From Bacteroidales bacterium UBA1745 (lineage in GTDB: Bacteria; Bacteroidota; Bacteroidia; Bacteroidales; UBA932), in the NCBI GenBank assembly GCA_002314885.1, contig DCHT01000049.1, positions 1-60,457 of the forward strand: a stretch of DNA of 60,457 nucleotides, written 5' to 3'. Below the pieces are notes generated by a model that did no database searches, was not told the DNA's origin, and worked only from the letters and a program-made list of their open reading frames with translations. Of the stretch, positions 16,030 through 24,746 are shown piece by piece (positions within the stretch are counted from its first letter, which is position 1; each line of letters starts with the position of its first letter). The position numbers and the translations under genes were made by a program.

Positions 16030-18705
16030 TCAGTTAGCAAGAACAGGGAGGATCTGGATTCCCCAGGTTCTGCTCATACCACTAATGCTATGTGCGACGC
16101 CTATGGTTCCTCCGTAATCGGTATAGTCATAATAAAAGACTTTGAATACCTGAGCGTTCATAGGATAACTCTCATCCAGATTCCTTGTCCAAATCATTGC
16201 ATCTCCTTTGTAATTGGAATGCTCCGTTCCTTCTTCCCCTAATAGAGGACCCCGGACTCCAATGTAGAGCCAGTTTCCATTGATGCGGCTCACGAGCCTG
16301 AAGGCCTGTATGCTTTCCATCCAATACTTGTCTGAGTTTAGCCAGAGTTCCTCGCATTGTTCAATACTTGGAATACACCATTCTTCGCCGAGGATGGCTG
16401 TGGCTGCGTCATCTTCCGGGTCAAGCTCAGTCTTTGGGTCGGAATACTCCCAACCACAACTCCAGTCTTTGTCCGGGCAATACTTGGTCAGCCCCCAGTG
16501 TAAGCCGTCATCTGGGGTGTCCATATATTTATAGTTCTGGGTTGTGAAAGAGGATTTTGTCTCAGTTTCTCCCCAGGCGAACGGCAAGCCGGCCCGTCCG
16601 TGGGTGGATGTCCCAAGGCTGGTTGTAGCCCATTGTGTTCCGCTTGGCAGGCCGAAGTCAACGGCGCCAGGAACTACGATATTGCTTCTGACCTTGACTT
16701 CGCAGGTCGCAGAGACAGAGTTGAAGGAGGCATCCGCGGCAGAGGTTGCTGTAACCGTGCAGCTGCCCTTTGCGACAGGAGTTACGTTTCCGTCCTCGTC
16801 AACTGTGGCGACTGAGGTGTCGCTGGAGACGTAGGTGATGGCCGTTCCGGAAGTGGTTCTTGCTCCGAGATTCCTGGCTTCAGTTCCTTCCCTGAATGAC
16901 ATTGACTTTGTCATAGTGATGGTAGGTGTGATCTTGTCCACGTAAACCGGTCTGATCAGCAATCCATAACATCTTGAATTGTAGGAGAGTGCTATATTGC
17001 TCTCGGAGAAAACCAGGCATTTGGCTGATCGTGGGCTGTCAAGCTCACAGCTCCAATAATTGCCCGTGTCCTGTACCTTATTCTGGGTTCCTGAGACATA
17101 TCCGGCGGCAGGGAGGAACATTTTGTTTCCATTAGATCCTGTGACTTGATAGCCATAGACTGTCGTCAGTTTTCCGGAAACGGAGATGAGCTTGCTGGTC
17201 CACGTCCAGGTGCATTCGTCAATCAGCGTCTGCCATTCCGCCGCAGTCGGTATATGGGACGGGTAAGTACCGCTTCTGTACGAAGACACGGCGTCGTCTT
17301 CCGCATCGAGGCGAGTCTTGCCGTCGACTGTTCCGAGGAATGACATAGTGTTGTACTTTGTCAGTGTTGAGCTGCTGCCTGAACAGTGTTTATAATTTGC
17401 CCAGGAATATGCTGTGCCGCTTGCCTTCGGGGTGAGCTCTCCCCAGGCGTAGAATCCTCCTGGTGCATTAAGTGCGGCAAAACCGTCAGTCTCTGAGAGG
17501 TTTGTATCATTCCAGAGCGTTCCGTCAGAGAGACCGAGGTCGACTACACCGTTAGGAAGCTTGACAGGATTGACTGCTATGTAGCTTGAACTGATGCCGC
17601 CGACCATTATTCTCAGGAACAGGTTCTGTTTCCCATAGAAGAAGTCCTCGCTGAGGTCGCGTCCGTCGACATTGATGCTGAGGATTCCGTCGGCACAGGC
17701 TGGTGCTTCTGCTGGAATTTCCGTGCTTTCCTGGGTATCCATATTGATCACAAAGGCCTTCACATCGTCAATGAGATCTCCGTAGTGGGTAGGTAATACC
17801 TGTACGCGAACGAGTGATTTGCGCGCCTGGAATATGTCTATGCTGCAATCAGAGTACTCGGGAAGTACGGTTACAGACGAAAGGGTAATCTTTATTGCGT
17901 TGATTCGCAATGAAAGCTTTCTGACTGCGGTCTCAATCTGGGTTATGTCGCTTGTTAAGAATTCAACATTGCTTTTTATGTTTGCCAACTTGGTTTTCAA
18001 CTGCGATTCAATGATGCCGTTGATGTAGCCTTCATTCTGGATAATCGCATCAGCCATCGCCTGCTTGTAGGCAATGGCGATGTTCTCCGAGAGAAGAGAG
18101 ATATCCGCATCGTATTTTTCTATGTTGCCCTGGAGAAGGACATCAGCTGATTCATATCCGGCTTTCATACTGGCAAGAAGGGCGTTGAGTTCGCCTACCT
18201 TATAGTAATCTGCCATTCTGGTGGAAACCCAGCCTTCCATAGTTGTCTTTGCCTCGTTCAGTTTGCCTGTCAGTTCGCTGATGTTCGAGGCGGTGCTGTT
18301 CGCGCTGAGCTGAAGCTGGCTGATGAGGGTACTTGTCTGCTCATACTGGGCGATTGTGGCGAAGGTCACCTTGAGCCATTCGGCGTTTGAGGCGTCCTGG
18401 GAGTTGGCGTAAGTCTTGAGGTCCGCGATTCTCTGGGCGAGTTGGGACTTCAAGGTCTTGAGCTCCTCCATCAGAGCCTCTGGCTCTCCCTCCATATCGG
18501 TGATCGACTTTTCAAGGAGTTCATAGGCGTCGTCCAGAAGGCCGACTGTTTTGTTGATTGCGTTTGCTTGCTGCTCCACCGTGGACACTCTTTCGTAGAG
18601 TTTGTCAATCTGCGAATTGATGTCCTGAATGTCCGCGCGCGTAGCGCAGCCTCCTGCCAGCAAGACCGCTGCAAGGGGGAGCATCCATTTTAGAATTCTA
18701 TTCAT
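16030..18705 (-). CDS. Large coiled-coil lipoprotein with two FISUMP-like domains and a Big2-like domain
   Basis: 891 residues from the ATG at 18703-18705. I prefer this start because it gives a clean signal (MNRILKWMLPLAAVLLAGGC); a longer frame adds 12 residues. A coiled coil (about 20-290) carries the paralogue marks ADLKTYANSQDASNAEWLKVTFATIAQYEQ and MEGWVSTRMADYY. Then come a beta linker, a FISUMP-like domain (about 380-585, FYAWGELTPKAS ... LIRPVYV), a bacterial Ig-like group 2 segment (about 590-675, YVSSDTSVATVDEDGNVTPVAKGSCTVTA) and a second FISUMP-like domain (about 680-891). First of three tandem paralogues, directly after an AraC-type regulator and a palindrome. Function unknown. 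Confidence 0.82.
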   Translation of the reverse strand: MNRILKWMLPLAAVLLAGGCATRADIQDINSQIDKLYERVSTVEQQANAINKTVGLLDDAYELLEKSITDMEGEPEALMEELKTLKSQLAQRIADLKTYANSQDASNAEWLKVTFATIAQYEQTSTLISQLQLSANSTASNISELTGKLNEAKTTMEGWVSTRMADYYKVGELNALLASMKAGYESADVLLQGNIEKYDADISLLSENIAIAYKQAMADAIIQNEGYINGIIESQLKTKLANIKSNVEFLTSDITQIETAVRKLSLRINAIKITLSSVTVLPEYSDCSIDIFQARKSLVRVQVLPTHYGDLIDDVKAFVINMDTQESTEIPAEAPACADGILSINVDGRDLSEDFFYGKQNLFLRIMVGGISSSYIAVNPVKLPNGVVDLGLSDGTLWNDTNLSETDGFAALNAPGGFYAWGELTPKASGTAYSWANYKHCSGSSSTLTKYNTMSFLGTVDGKTRLDAEDDAVSSYRSGTYPSHIPTAAEWQTLIDECTWTWTSKLISVSGKLTTVYGYQVTGSNGNKMFLPAAGYVSGTQNKVQDTGNYWSCELDSPRSAKCLVFSESNIALSYNSRCYGLLIRPVYVDKITPTITMTKSMSFREGTEARNLGARTTSGTAITYVSSDTSVATVDEDGNVTPVAKGSCTVTATSAADASFNSVSATCEVKVRSNIVVPGAVDFGLPSGTQWATTSLGTSTHGRAGLPFAWGETETKSSFTTQNYKYMDTPDDGLHWGLTKYCPDKDWSCGWEYSDPKTELDPEDDAATAILGEEWCIPSIEQCEELWLNSDKYWMESIQAFRLVSRINGNWLYIGVRGPLLGEEGTEHSNYKGDAMIWTRNLDESYPMNAQVFKVFYYDYTDYGGTIGVAHSISGMSRTWGIQILPVLAN

Positions 18706-18779
18706 TGTTGGACTATTAAGTGATTTTCGTGTTGTGTGCATTTATGCAAATACGAAAATACTGAATAGCTATCCCAAGA

Positions 18780-18797
18780 TTTTATCAATTGATAAAA
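18780..18797. promoter_or_regulatory. 18-bp perfect palindrome upstream of the lipoprotein trio
   Basis: TTTTATCAATTGATAAAA is a perfect inverted repeat lying between the AraC-type regulator gene and the first lipoprotein gene. Further TGATAAA/TTGAT half-sites follow at about 18809-18825, and an ATTTTCGT/ACGAAAAT inverted repeat (18723-18730 and 18752-18759) sits nearer the ATG. It is a candidate operator for the neighbouring regulator; a weak terminator is the alternative. Confidence 0.4.
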
Positions 18798-18836
18798 ATG
18801 GGGGAGGTAAACTGATAAATTGATGATATGACAACG

Positions 18837-19940
18837 TTATTTGACCGTCTTCCTGTACTCGCCGGCCGTGAAGCCGGTGAGGGACTTGAACTGGCGGGAG
18901 AAGTTGCTCTGCTCGCTGTATCCGACGGCAAATGAGATCTCCGCAAGGCTGAGATTGCTGTCCTCGCGCATCATACGCTGAGCCTCCTCGACCCTGAGCT
19001 TGCCGATGAAGTTGCTGAAGTTGACGCCTTCATTGGAGTTCACGAGGTGGGAGAGTACGTTCTTGCTGATGCCCAGGCGGGTCGCAAGCTGCTCGACAGT
19101 GATGCCTTCGATGGTGTAGAGCTTTTCTTCGTTTATCCTGGCCTTGAGGGTCGGCCAGTCCGGGCCGTCCTTGCTTTCGTCCTGCTTTGTCTCGTTCGGC
19201 TCGTTGAAGATGCCGGCGATGCGGTAGTACAGCGAAGGATATTGGATATAGAAGAGGCACATTGCGGCGTAAAGGATCAGCATAAGAATGTTGAGGCCTG
19301 CGCTGAGTGCCTTGTCGGTGCTGAAGCAGATGAGTACGGAGACTGTCGCGATGGTCAGAGCAATGATGAAGCTGTAGCGCGCGTAATTGTACCTGAATCC
19401 GGGTGCTTCTGAGAGGAAGTTGCGGAGACGGGTGCGATAATCGGCTTCGTTCCTGAAGAAAACGATGGCGTAGTAGATGGTCTGGGCGACATATATGCCG
19501 AGCCAGATCATCCTGGCGAAAACTTCCGGATTAGTGATGTTCCCGCGCATTGTGGCCCAGGAGTCGAGCTCAACGTGGGGACAGAATGCCCTTATGATGA
19601 AATATATCGCCATACACGCCAGTGCCGGGCAGGTGCTGATCAGGACGAACCTGTTGGTCGTCTTGTGGATGTTCACAAGGCTGATGTGGGCGACTCCGAG
19701 CAGTATGACCTGGGTGCATTCTGCGATCATAAACGGTAGGCTGAGCATCTGAAGGGGATATCTGACCTTATAGATGCAGTAGCATCCCAGGACGACGTAG
19801 GACACGGCCAGAACCTTGACTGAGATTCTGTAGCTCTTGAGGGCCTTGATGTCCTTGCCGACGGGAATGACCGCCAGGATGAGTCCCATCAGGATCAAAG
19901 CCACCACGAGGATGTCGTATGAGGTAGAGAAAACGTCCAT
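18837..19940 (-). CDS. Membrane-anchored AraC-family regulator
   Basis: 367 residues. The first 235 residues hold about six to seven hydrophobic segments. The C-terminal 110 residues are an AraC-type double helix-turn-helix: TVEQLATRLGISKNVLSHLVNSNEGVNFSNFIGKLRVEEAQRMM and SLAEISFAVGYSEQSNFSRQFKSLTGFTAGEYRK. Such membrane AraC proteins are common in Bacteroidota and are thought to sense a membrane or periplasmic signal. It lies upstream of, and on the same strand as, the three coiled-coil lipoprotein genes, with an 18-bp palindrome between. Control of those genes is therefore a reasonable inference. Promoter TAATTTTG lies 7 bp before the ATG. Confidence 0.88.
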   Translation of the reverse strand: MDVFSTSYDILVVALILMGLILAVIPVGKDIKALKSYRISVKVLAVSYVVLGCYCIYKVRYPLQMLSLPFMIAECTQVILLGVAHISLVNIHKTTNRFVLISTCPALACMAIYFIIRAFCPHVELDSWATMRGNITNPEVFARMIWLGIYVAQTIYYAIVFFRNEADYRTRLRNFLSEAPGFRYNYARYSFIIALTIATVSVLICFSTDKALSAGLNILMLILYAAMCLFYIQYPSLYYRIAGIFNEPNETKQDESKDGPDWPTLKARINEEKLYTIEGITVEQLATRLGISKNVLSHLVNSNEGVNFSNFIGKLRVEEAQRMMREDSNLSLAEISFAVGYSEQSNFSRQFKSLTGFTAGEYRKTVK

Positions 19941-19947
19941 ATATCTT

Positions 19948-19955
19948 CAAAATTA
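19948..19955 (-). promoter_or_regulatory. -7 element for the AraC-type regulator
   Basis: TAATTTTG on the minus strand ends 7 bp before the ATG, implying a nearly leaderless mRNA. Confidence 0.5.
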
Positions 19956-19997
19956 CGCCTTTTTCCGTAGACGCACAAAAATTTGGCAGTTATGAAC

Positions 19998-20005
19998 TAT
20001 ATTTG
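19998..20005 (+). promoter_or_regulatory. -7 element for lepA
   Basis: TATATTTG, exact TAnnTTTG match, 19 bp before the lepA ATG, in the short divergent gap shared with the AraC-type regulator. Confidence 0.55.
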
Positions 20006-20024
20006 CAGTCCAAAGCTTCAATAA

Positions 20025-21812
20025 ATGAACAAGACACGAAATTTCTGCATCATTGCGCACATCGATCACGGCAAGAGCACTCTGGCTGACAGAATGCTCG
20101 AACTGACCAATACCCTGGCAGCGCGTGATATGGAGAACCAGGTCCTCGATTCAATGGATCTTGAGAAGGAGAAAGGCATCACGATCAAGAGCCACGCGAT
20201 CCAGATGGACTATATATATAAAGGTGAAACTTACACCCTGAACCTCATCGACACTCCGGGCCACGTGGACTTCTCCTACGAGGTGTCCCGTGCGATTGCG
20301 TCCTGCGAAGGTGCGCTGCTGGTTGTGGATGCCACTCAGGGCGTCCAGGCTCAGACCATTTCCAACCTCTACCTCGCCGTGGAGCACGATCTGGAAATCA
20401 TTCCTGTGCTCAACAAGATTGACGTGGATTCGGCTATGGTGGAGGTGGTAACTGACCAGATCGTGGACCTTATCGGCTGCGATCCCGAGGATGTGCTCAA
20501 ATGCTCCGCCAAGACCGGCGAGGGCGTAAATGAGATAATGGAGGCCATCTGCGAGAGAATTCCGTCCCCGAAGGGCGATCCGTCTGCGCCGCTCCAGGCC
20601 CTCATCTTCGACTCCGTGTTCAATCCTTTCCGTGGAATCATCGCTTACTTCAAGGTAGAGAACGGTTCCATTCATTCCGGAGACAAGGTCAAATTCTTCA
20701 ATACTGGCAAGGAATACGTGGCTGACGAGGTCGGCGTGCTCAAGATGAAGCTCTGTCCTCGCGACGAAATCCCTTGTGGCAGCGTAGGATATATCATTTC
20801 CGGCATCAAGACAGCTGCTGAGGTGAAGGTGGGTGATACCATCACAAGGTGCGAGAATCCTTGCGAAGAGGCCATCGCCGGCTTCGAGGAGGTGAAGCCT
20901 ATGCTCTTCGCCGGTATGTATCCGGTGGAGACTGACCAATACGAGGAACTGCGTGCTTCGCTCGAGAAATTCCAGCTTAACGACGCTTCCCTTGTGTTCG
21001 AGCCTGAGTCTTCGCTTGCGCTTGGATTCGGTTTCCGTTGTGGTTTCCTCGGTCTTCTCCATCTGGAGATCGTGCAGGAAAGGCTCTTCAGGGAATTCGG
21101 TATGGACGTGATTACGACCGTTCCGAACGTATCATATAAGGTATATACGACTCAGGGTGATGTGATTGACGTGCACAATCCGTCCGGATTGCCTGCACCT
21201 ACTCTCATTGACCACATCGAAGAACCTTATATCCGCGCGCAGGTCATCTCCAAGTCGGATTTCTACGGCCCTATTATGAAGCTCTGCCTCGACAAGAGGG
21301 GAATGCTGCTCAATCAGCACTATCTTACGGCTGACCGTCTTGAACTTACTTACGAGATGCCTCTGTCTGAGATCGTGTTTGATTTCTACGACAAGCTCAA
21401 GAGCATTTCCAAGGGCTATGCCTCATTCGACTATCACATCGTGGGATTCAAGGAGGCGAAACTCGTCAAACTGGACATTCTCCTCAACGGAGAGCCGGCT
21501 GATGCCCTGTCTTCCCTCATTCACGTCGATCACGCTGTCGAAATAGGTCGTAAGATGTGCCTCAAGCTGAAGGACCTGATTCCTCGTCAGCAGTTTGACA
21601 TTGCCATCCAGGCAGCCATCGGCGCAAAGATCATCGCCCGTGAGACCGTCCGCCAGGTGCGCAAGGACGTGACGGCGAAGTGTTACGGCGGTGATATCAC
21701 CCGAAAGAGGAAGCTGCTGGAGAAGCAGAAGCAGGGCAAGAAGAGGATGCGCCAGATCGGTACGGTCGAAGTCCCTCAGAGCGCCTTTATGGCGGTTCTC
21801 AAACTCGACTAG
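20025..21812 (+). CDS. lepA: Elongation factor 4 (back-translocating GTPase)
   Basis: 595 residues, normal LepA length. G-domain motifs: AHIDHGKSTLADRM (P-loop, about 11-24), DTPGHVDFSYEV (G3), NKID (G4) and CSAKTGEGV (G5). The LepA-specific C-terminal domain is present, ending with GGDITRKRKLLEKQKQGKKRMRQIGTVEVPQSAFMAVLKLD. LepA is a ribosome-associated GTPase involved in back-translocation or initiation fidelity. Single gene with its own promoter and a strong terminator. Confidence 0.98.
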   Translation: MNKTRNFCIIAHIDHGKSTLADRMLELTNTLAARDMENQVLDSMDLEKEKGITIKSHAIQMDYIYKGETYTLNLIDTPGHVDFSYEVSRAIASCEGALLVVDATQGVQAQTISNLYLAVEHDLEIIPVLNKIDVDSAMVEVVTDQIVDLIGCDPEDVLKCSAKTGEGVNEIMEAICERIPSPKGDPSAPLQALIFDSVFNPFRGIIAYFKVENGSIHSGDKVKFFNTGKEYVADEVGVLKMKLCPRDEIPCGSVGYIISGIKTAAEVKVGDTITRCENPCEEAIAGFEEVKPMLFAGMYPVETDQYEELRASLEKFQLNDASLVFEPESSLALGFGFRCGFLGLLHLEIVQERLFREFGMDVITTVPNVSYKVYTTQGDVIDVHNPSGLPAPTLIDHIEEPYIRAQVISKSDFYGPIMKLCLDKRGMLLNQHYLTADRLELTYEMPLSEIVFDFYDKLKSISKGYASFDYHIVGFKEAKLVKLDILLNGEPADALSSLIHVDHAVEIGRKMCLKLKDLIPRQQFDIAIQAAIGAKIIARETVRQVRKDVTAKCYGGDITRKRKLLEKQKQGKKRMRQIGTVEVPQSAFMAVLKLD

Positions 21813-21823
21813 CATATAAAAAC

Positions 21824-21860
21824 AAAAAAAGGACGTCTCATCACGAGTAGTCCTTTTTTT
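21824..21860. terminator. Bidirectional terminator between lepA and menG
   Basis: AAAAAAAGGAC (21824-21834) pairs with GTCCTTTTTTT (21850-21860). It serves the convergent lepA gene and the minus-strand menG operon. The remaining 160 bp to menG show only a small CGTCT/AGACG stem-loop at 21877-21892. Confidence 0.85.
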
Positions 21861-22022
21861 TCCTTCTGTTCGAAGGCGTCTTCAATGAGACGAATAAGAT
21901 TCTTAACCGATGCAAAGATGCGCCTTTATGAATATCCTTCGGTTGTAGCCTTTGTTGTTTTATACGTTGTTTTATTAGTTGTAGGCGTATAATTCGTGGT
22001 TTTTGTCGAAATCCACATAAAT

Positions 22023-22724
22023 CTATTTCCTTGCAACATACATCCTGCAGATGCCGAAGCTGAAGGCTTTGTGCTCGGCTGTGGAGAATCCTGCGTCGTG
22101 AAGCATAGGCAGAATAACGTCCTGTTTTGGGAATCTGAATATGGACGCCGGCAGGTATTCGTATGCGCCCCGGTTTCCGGAGATCAGTCCTCCGATTGCG
22201 GGCATTATTTTCGTGGAGTAGAGTCTGAAGCCCCAGTCCAGTATCTTGTTGTCCGGGTAGGAGAGTTCCAGTATCACCAGCCGTCCGCCCGGTCTGAGGA
22301 CTCTGCACATTTCTGAGAGTCCTACGCTCAGATGCTCGAAATTCCGTATTCCGAAGGCTACGCTCACGCGGTCGAAACTGCCGTCCTGGAAGGGGAGTGC
22401 CTCGCAGTCTCCCTGCATCATCGTGATGCAATCTCCGAGACCTGCTTCGGCGACTTTCTGTCTTCCGATTTCCAGCATTCCCTCTGAAAGGTCAAGTCCG
22501 CATATCCTGCTGCCTTTATACGCTTTGCGTGCAATGGCTATGGCAAAGTCGCCTGTGCCGCTGGCCACGTCGAGCACTTCCACGGCCCTGTCCTTGCATA
22601 CTATGCGACGGACCGCCTTGCGTCTCCAGGACTTGTCTATGTCCAGGGACATTATATGGTTGAGCCTGTCGTAGTCCGGCGCAATGTCGTCGAACAGTTT
22701 GCGTATTCCTTCCTTCTTAGGCAT
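22023..22724 (-). CDS. menG: Demethylmenaquinone methyltransferase
   Basis: 233 residues. UbiE/MenG family: FDDIAPDYDRLNHIMSLDIDKSWRRKAVRRI at the N-terminus, SAM motif LDVASGTGDFAIAIARKA (about 51-68), and the family motifs SVAFGIRNF (about 125-133) and RVLRPGGRLVILE. It performs the last methylation of menaquinone synthesis, implying quinone-based anaerobic respiration. It is the final gene of the six-gene operon begun by the SUI1 gene, 11 bp after yidD. Confidence 0.95.
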   Translation of the reverse strand: MPKKEGIRKLFDDIAPDYDRLNHIMSLDIDKSWRRKAVRRIVCKDRAVEVLDVASGTGDFAIAIARKAYKGSRICGLDLSEGMLEIGRQKVAEAGLGDCITMMQGDCEALPFQDGSFDRVSVAFGIRNFEHLSVGLSEMCRVLRPGGRLVILELSYPDNKILDWGFRLYSTKIMPAIGGLISGNRGAYEYLPASIFRFPKQDVILPMLHDAGFSTAEHKAFSFGICRMYVARK

Positions 22725-22735
22725 AACGTCGTGGA

Positions 22736-22981
22736 TTATGGAACCGGGTCATATCCGCTGCCGCCCCAAGGATGGCAGCGAAGTATTCTCTTGAGCGCGA
22801 GCCAGCCGCCTTTGATCGGTCCGTACTTGCGGAGGGCTTCCAGGGCATACTGCGAGCAGGTCGGAGTGAAGCGGCAGCAAGCCGGTTTGAGCGGCGAGAT
22901 GCACAGCTGATAGAATCTGACCAGAAGGATGAGAGGGGCGCTCAGAATCTTCTTTGCAGTCTGTTTCCAGGAGGCGTCCAT
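22736..22981 (-). CDS. yidD: Membrane protein insertion efficiency factor
   Basis: 81 residues from the ATG at 22979-22981, which begins 1 bp after the rnpA stop codon. An upstream in-frame start would run far into rnpA and add unrelated residues, so I reject it. The core IRFYQLCISP-type helix, the Cys-containing CRFTPTCSQYALEALRKYG and the closing KRILRCHPWGGSGYDPVP are the hallmark YidD sequence. YidD assists YidC-dependent insertion. Adjacency to rnpA is conserved widely in bacteria. Confidence 0.95.
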   Translation of the reverse strand: MDASWKQTAKKILSAPLILLVRFYQLCISPLKPACCRFTPTCSQYALEALRKYGPIKGGWLALKRILRCHPWGGSGYDPVP

Positions 22982-22982
22982 C

Positions 22983-23354
22983 TTATTTGCGGGCCCTTTC
23001 GGCCAGGGACGAGAGGAAGCTGCCGACCAGCTGATGGATTTCGGCTGCCGAGAGCACTTCCTTGGTGTTATAGATGAAGAGAATGTCCATTTCAAGGCCT
23101 TCCAGAAGGGATTTCTGGAGCCTGTATGCTTCGCGAATGCGACGTTTGAGAAGATTGCGCTTGACCGCGCGTTTGAAAAGCTTCTTTGGGACGGAGACCA
23201 TTATGCGGCTCATTCCGCAGCCGTTTCCTGCCTTGTAGCAGAAACGCATAGGACCATTGCCGACAAACTTGCCCCCGGCAAGAAGTTCTGAGATGTCCTT
23301 CCTGCAATACAGCCTCTCCTGTTTGGAAAGGGTATTGTGCTGAAGGGCTTCCAT
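22983..23354 (-). CDS. rnpA: Ribonuclease P protein component
   Basis: 123 residues. Basic protein with LSKQERLYCRKDISELLAGG at the start and the RNR-type motif KRAVKRNLLKRRIREAYR (about 65-82). It binds the RNase P RNA and helps process tRNA 5' ends. It lies between hemD (2-bp gap) and yidD (1-bp gap), a gene order typical of Bacteroidales, where it is detached from rpmH. Confidence 0.95.
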   Translation of the reverse strand: MEALQHNTLSKQERLYCRKDISELLAGGKFVGNGPMRFCYKAGNGCGMSRIMVSVPKKLFKRAVKRNLLKRRIREAYRLQKSLLEGLEMDILFIYNTKEVLSAAEIHQLVGSFLSSLAERARK

Positions 23355-23356
23355 TA

Positions 23357-24100
23357 TTATTTCTGGGCGTCCAGGAAGACTTCTATTGCCTTCGCTACTG
23401 ATGGAACTTCGGTGGTCGGGGCAGCGATGGCGATCTCGAGTCCGGCCTCTTCCATTGCCTTCACGACTGAGTGGCCGAAGGTGATGAACTTGGTCTCGCC
23501 CTGCTTGTACTCAGGGTAATTCTCGAAGAGGGACTTGACGTCGGCGCTGTTGTAGAGTACTACGGCCTGGTACTTCTCCAGATCGATGCCCTTGATGTCC
23601 TGGGATACAGGCTTGACCATCATTGCAGGCGCAAAGTCAAGGCCGGCGGCCTCGAACGCCTTGGTGATGTCGTTGCCGGTGGAGCCGGAAGTCGCAACGA
23701 GGAACTTCTCCCCGCTGTGCTTGGTGCCGATTTCGCTGATTATCGATGAAGCAGGGCCTGTGCCGAAGAAGATCTTCCTCTTGCGATAGACGATATGCTT
23801 CTGGAGGTACTTCGCCACTGATTCGGTGGAGCAGAAGTACTTCATAGTCTCAGGTACCTTGACGCGCAGTTCCTCGCAGAGGTGGAAGAATGCGTCAATG
23901 GCTGATTTTGCGGAAAAGACGATTGCAGTATAGTCGAGGATGTTGATCCTCTGTGCTCTGAATTCCTTTGAGCTCACCGTCTCGATGAGGAAAAATGGAT
24001 GGAATTCAATCTTGACGCCGTATTTCTCTTCCAGTGCTGGATACGGGGAGGATGCCGGAAGTGGGGCGTGCTGGGAAATAAGTATTTGTTTTACACACAT
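23357..24100 (-). CDS. hemD: Uroporphyrinogen-III synthase family protein
   Basis: 247 residues. The opening KQILISQHAPLPASSPYPALEEKYGVKIEFHPFF matches the Bacteroidota HemD form. Two alpha/beta halves include YTAIVFSAKSAIDAFFHLCEE (about 58-78) and the DIKGIDLEKYQAVVLYNSADVKSLFENYP stretch (about 166-195). HemD cyclises hydroxymethylbilane to uroporphyrinogen III. No other haem genes are nearby. Many gut Bacteroidales keep this gene in the rnpA cluster although haem synthesis is incomplete, so the physiological role is less sure than the fold. Confidence 0.85.
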   Translation of the reverse strand: MCVKQILISQHAPLPASSPYPALEEKYGVKIEFHPFFLIETVSSKEFRAQRINILDYTAIVFSAKSAIDAFFHLCEELRVKVPETMKYFCSTESVAKYLQKHIVYRKRKIFFGTGPASSIISEIGTKHSGEKFLVATSGSTGNDITKAFEAAGLDFAPAMMVKPVSQDIKGIDLEKYQAVVLYNSADVKSLFENYPEYKQGETKFITFGHSVVKAMEEAGLEIAIAAPTTEVPSVAKAIEVFLDAQK

Positions 24101-24107
24101 AGTCGTC

Positions 24108-24743
24108 CTAAAAAAGTATTGCCGCGGCGATCAGTATGCCGGACGGCAGAAATTCAAGGGCGCAAAGATACAAAATACTTGAAAATACACCGCGAGCGGA
24201 GGCAAAAATCTGCATTCTGCGCAGTAAATGTATGGAATAATTGACCGCTGAAATTATCAGAATGGTCGAGCGTATGGCATTGTCGCTGCAGTTGCAGAGG
24301 GCCAGAATACCTGTAATGGCGAGGCATTCGAGGGTGTTCAGGGTGAAGAAATCCCTGAAGCAGCTCATATATGCACCCCACAGTTTGTGGTTGAATGTAC
24401 TCGGGCGCATAATGGCGGCAATCGTCATCCTCAGTCCGAAATAGACCGCTGTGATGCCCAGGCAGATGGCGAAGCGCAGTTCCGGTCCCATATTGTCGAG
24501 GAATTCCAGGCAGAAGATGTTGTAGCCCGTGGCCATCAGGACGAAGGGCAGCATTATCATCGAGAACACGATGTTCCTCATCCTTGCGAGGGAGGCGCTG
24601 TCTTCGAGGTTGATCACTTCCTTCCATCTGAGGCAGCAGGCGAAGAGGGAAGGGACGATGGTCACGAAAGCGCGCAGATAGACCAGTGCCGCGATGAGCG
24701 CCACCAGTCCCAGGGACATAAGCAGATAGGAGCCGTGTTCCAT
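24108..24743 (-). CDS. DUF4271-type membrane protein
   Basis: 211 residues with about five to six hydrophobic helices beginning near residue 5. I place it in the DUF4271 family because of its topology and its constant position directly before hemD-rnpA-yidD in Bacteroidales. Function unknown; envelope biogenesis is a guess from its neighbours. It follows the SUI1 gene by 3 bp and precedes hemD by 7 bp. Confidence 0.75.
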   Translation of the reverse strand: MEHGSYLLMSLGLVALIAALVYLRAFVTIVPSLFACCLRWKEVINLEDSASLARMRNIVFSMIMLPFVLMATGYNIFCLEFLDNMGPELRFAICLGITAVYFGLRMTIAAIMRPSTFNHKLWGAYMSCFRDFFTLNTLECLAITGILALCNCSDNAIRSTILIISAVNYSIHLLRRMQIFASARGVFSSILYLCALEFLPSGILIAAAILF

Positions 24744-24746
24744 TCT

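Noticed and set aside
18706..18741. Upstream start for the 891-residue lipoprotein
   Set aside because: It would place 12 polar residues before the signal peptide; the ATG at 18703-18705 gives a standard lipoprotein signal.
22982..23095. Longer yidD start inside rnpA
   Set aside because: The extra residues are the rnpA sequence read in another frame and do not resemble YidD; the ATG right after the rnpA stop gives the normal length.
23357..24100. A haem biosynthesis cluster
   Set aside because: hemD is the only haem-related gene; its neighbours are rnpA, yidD and a DUF4271 gene, the common Bacteroidales arrangement.
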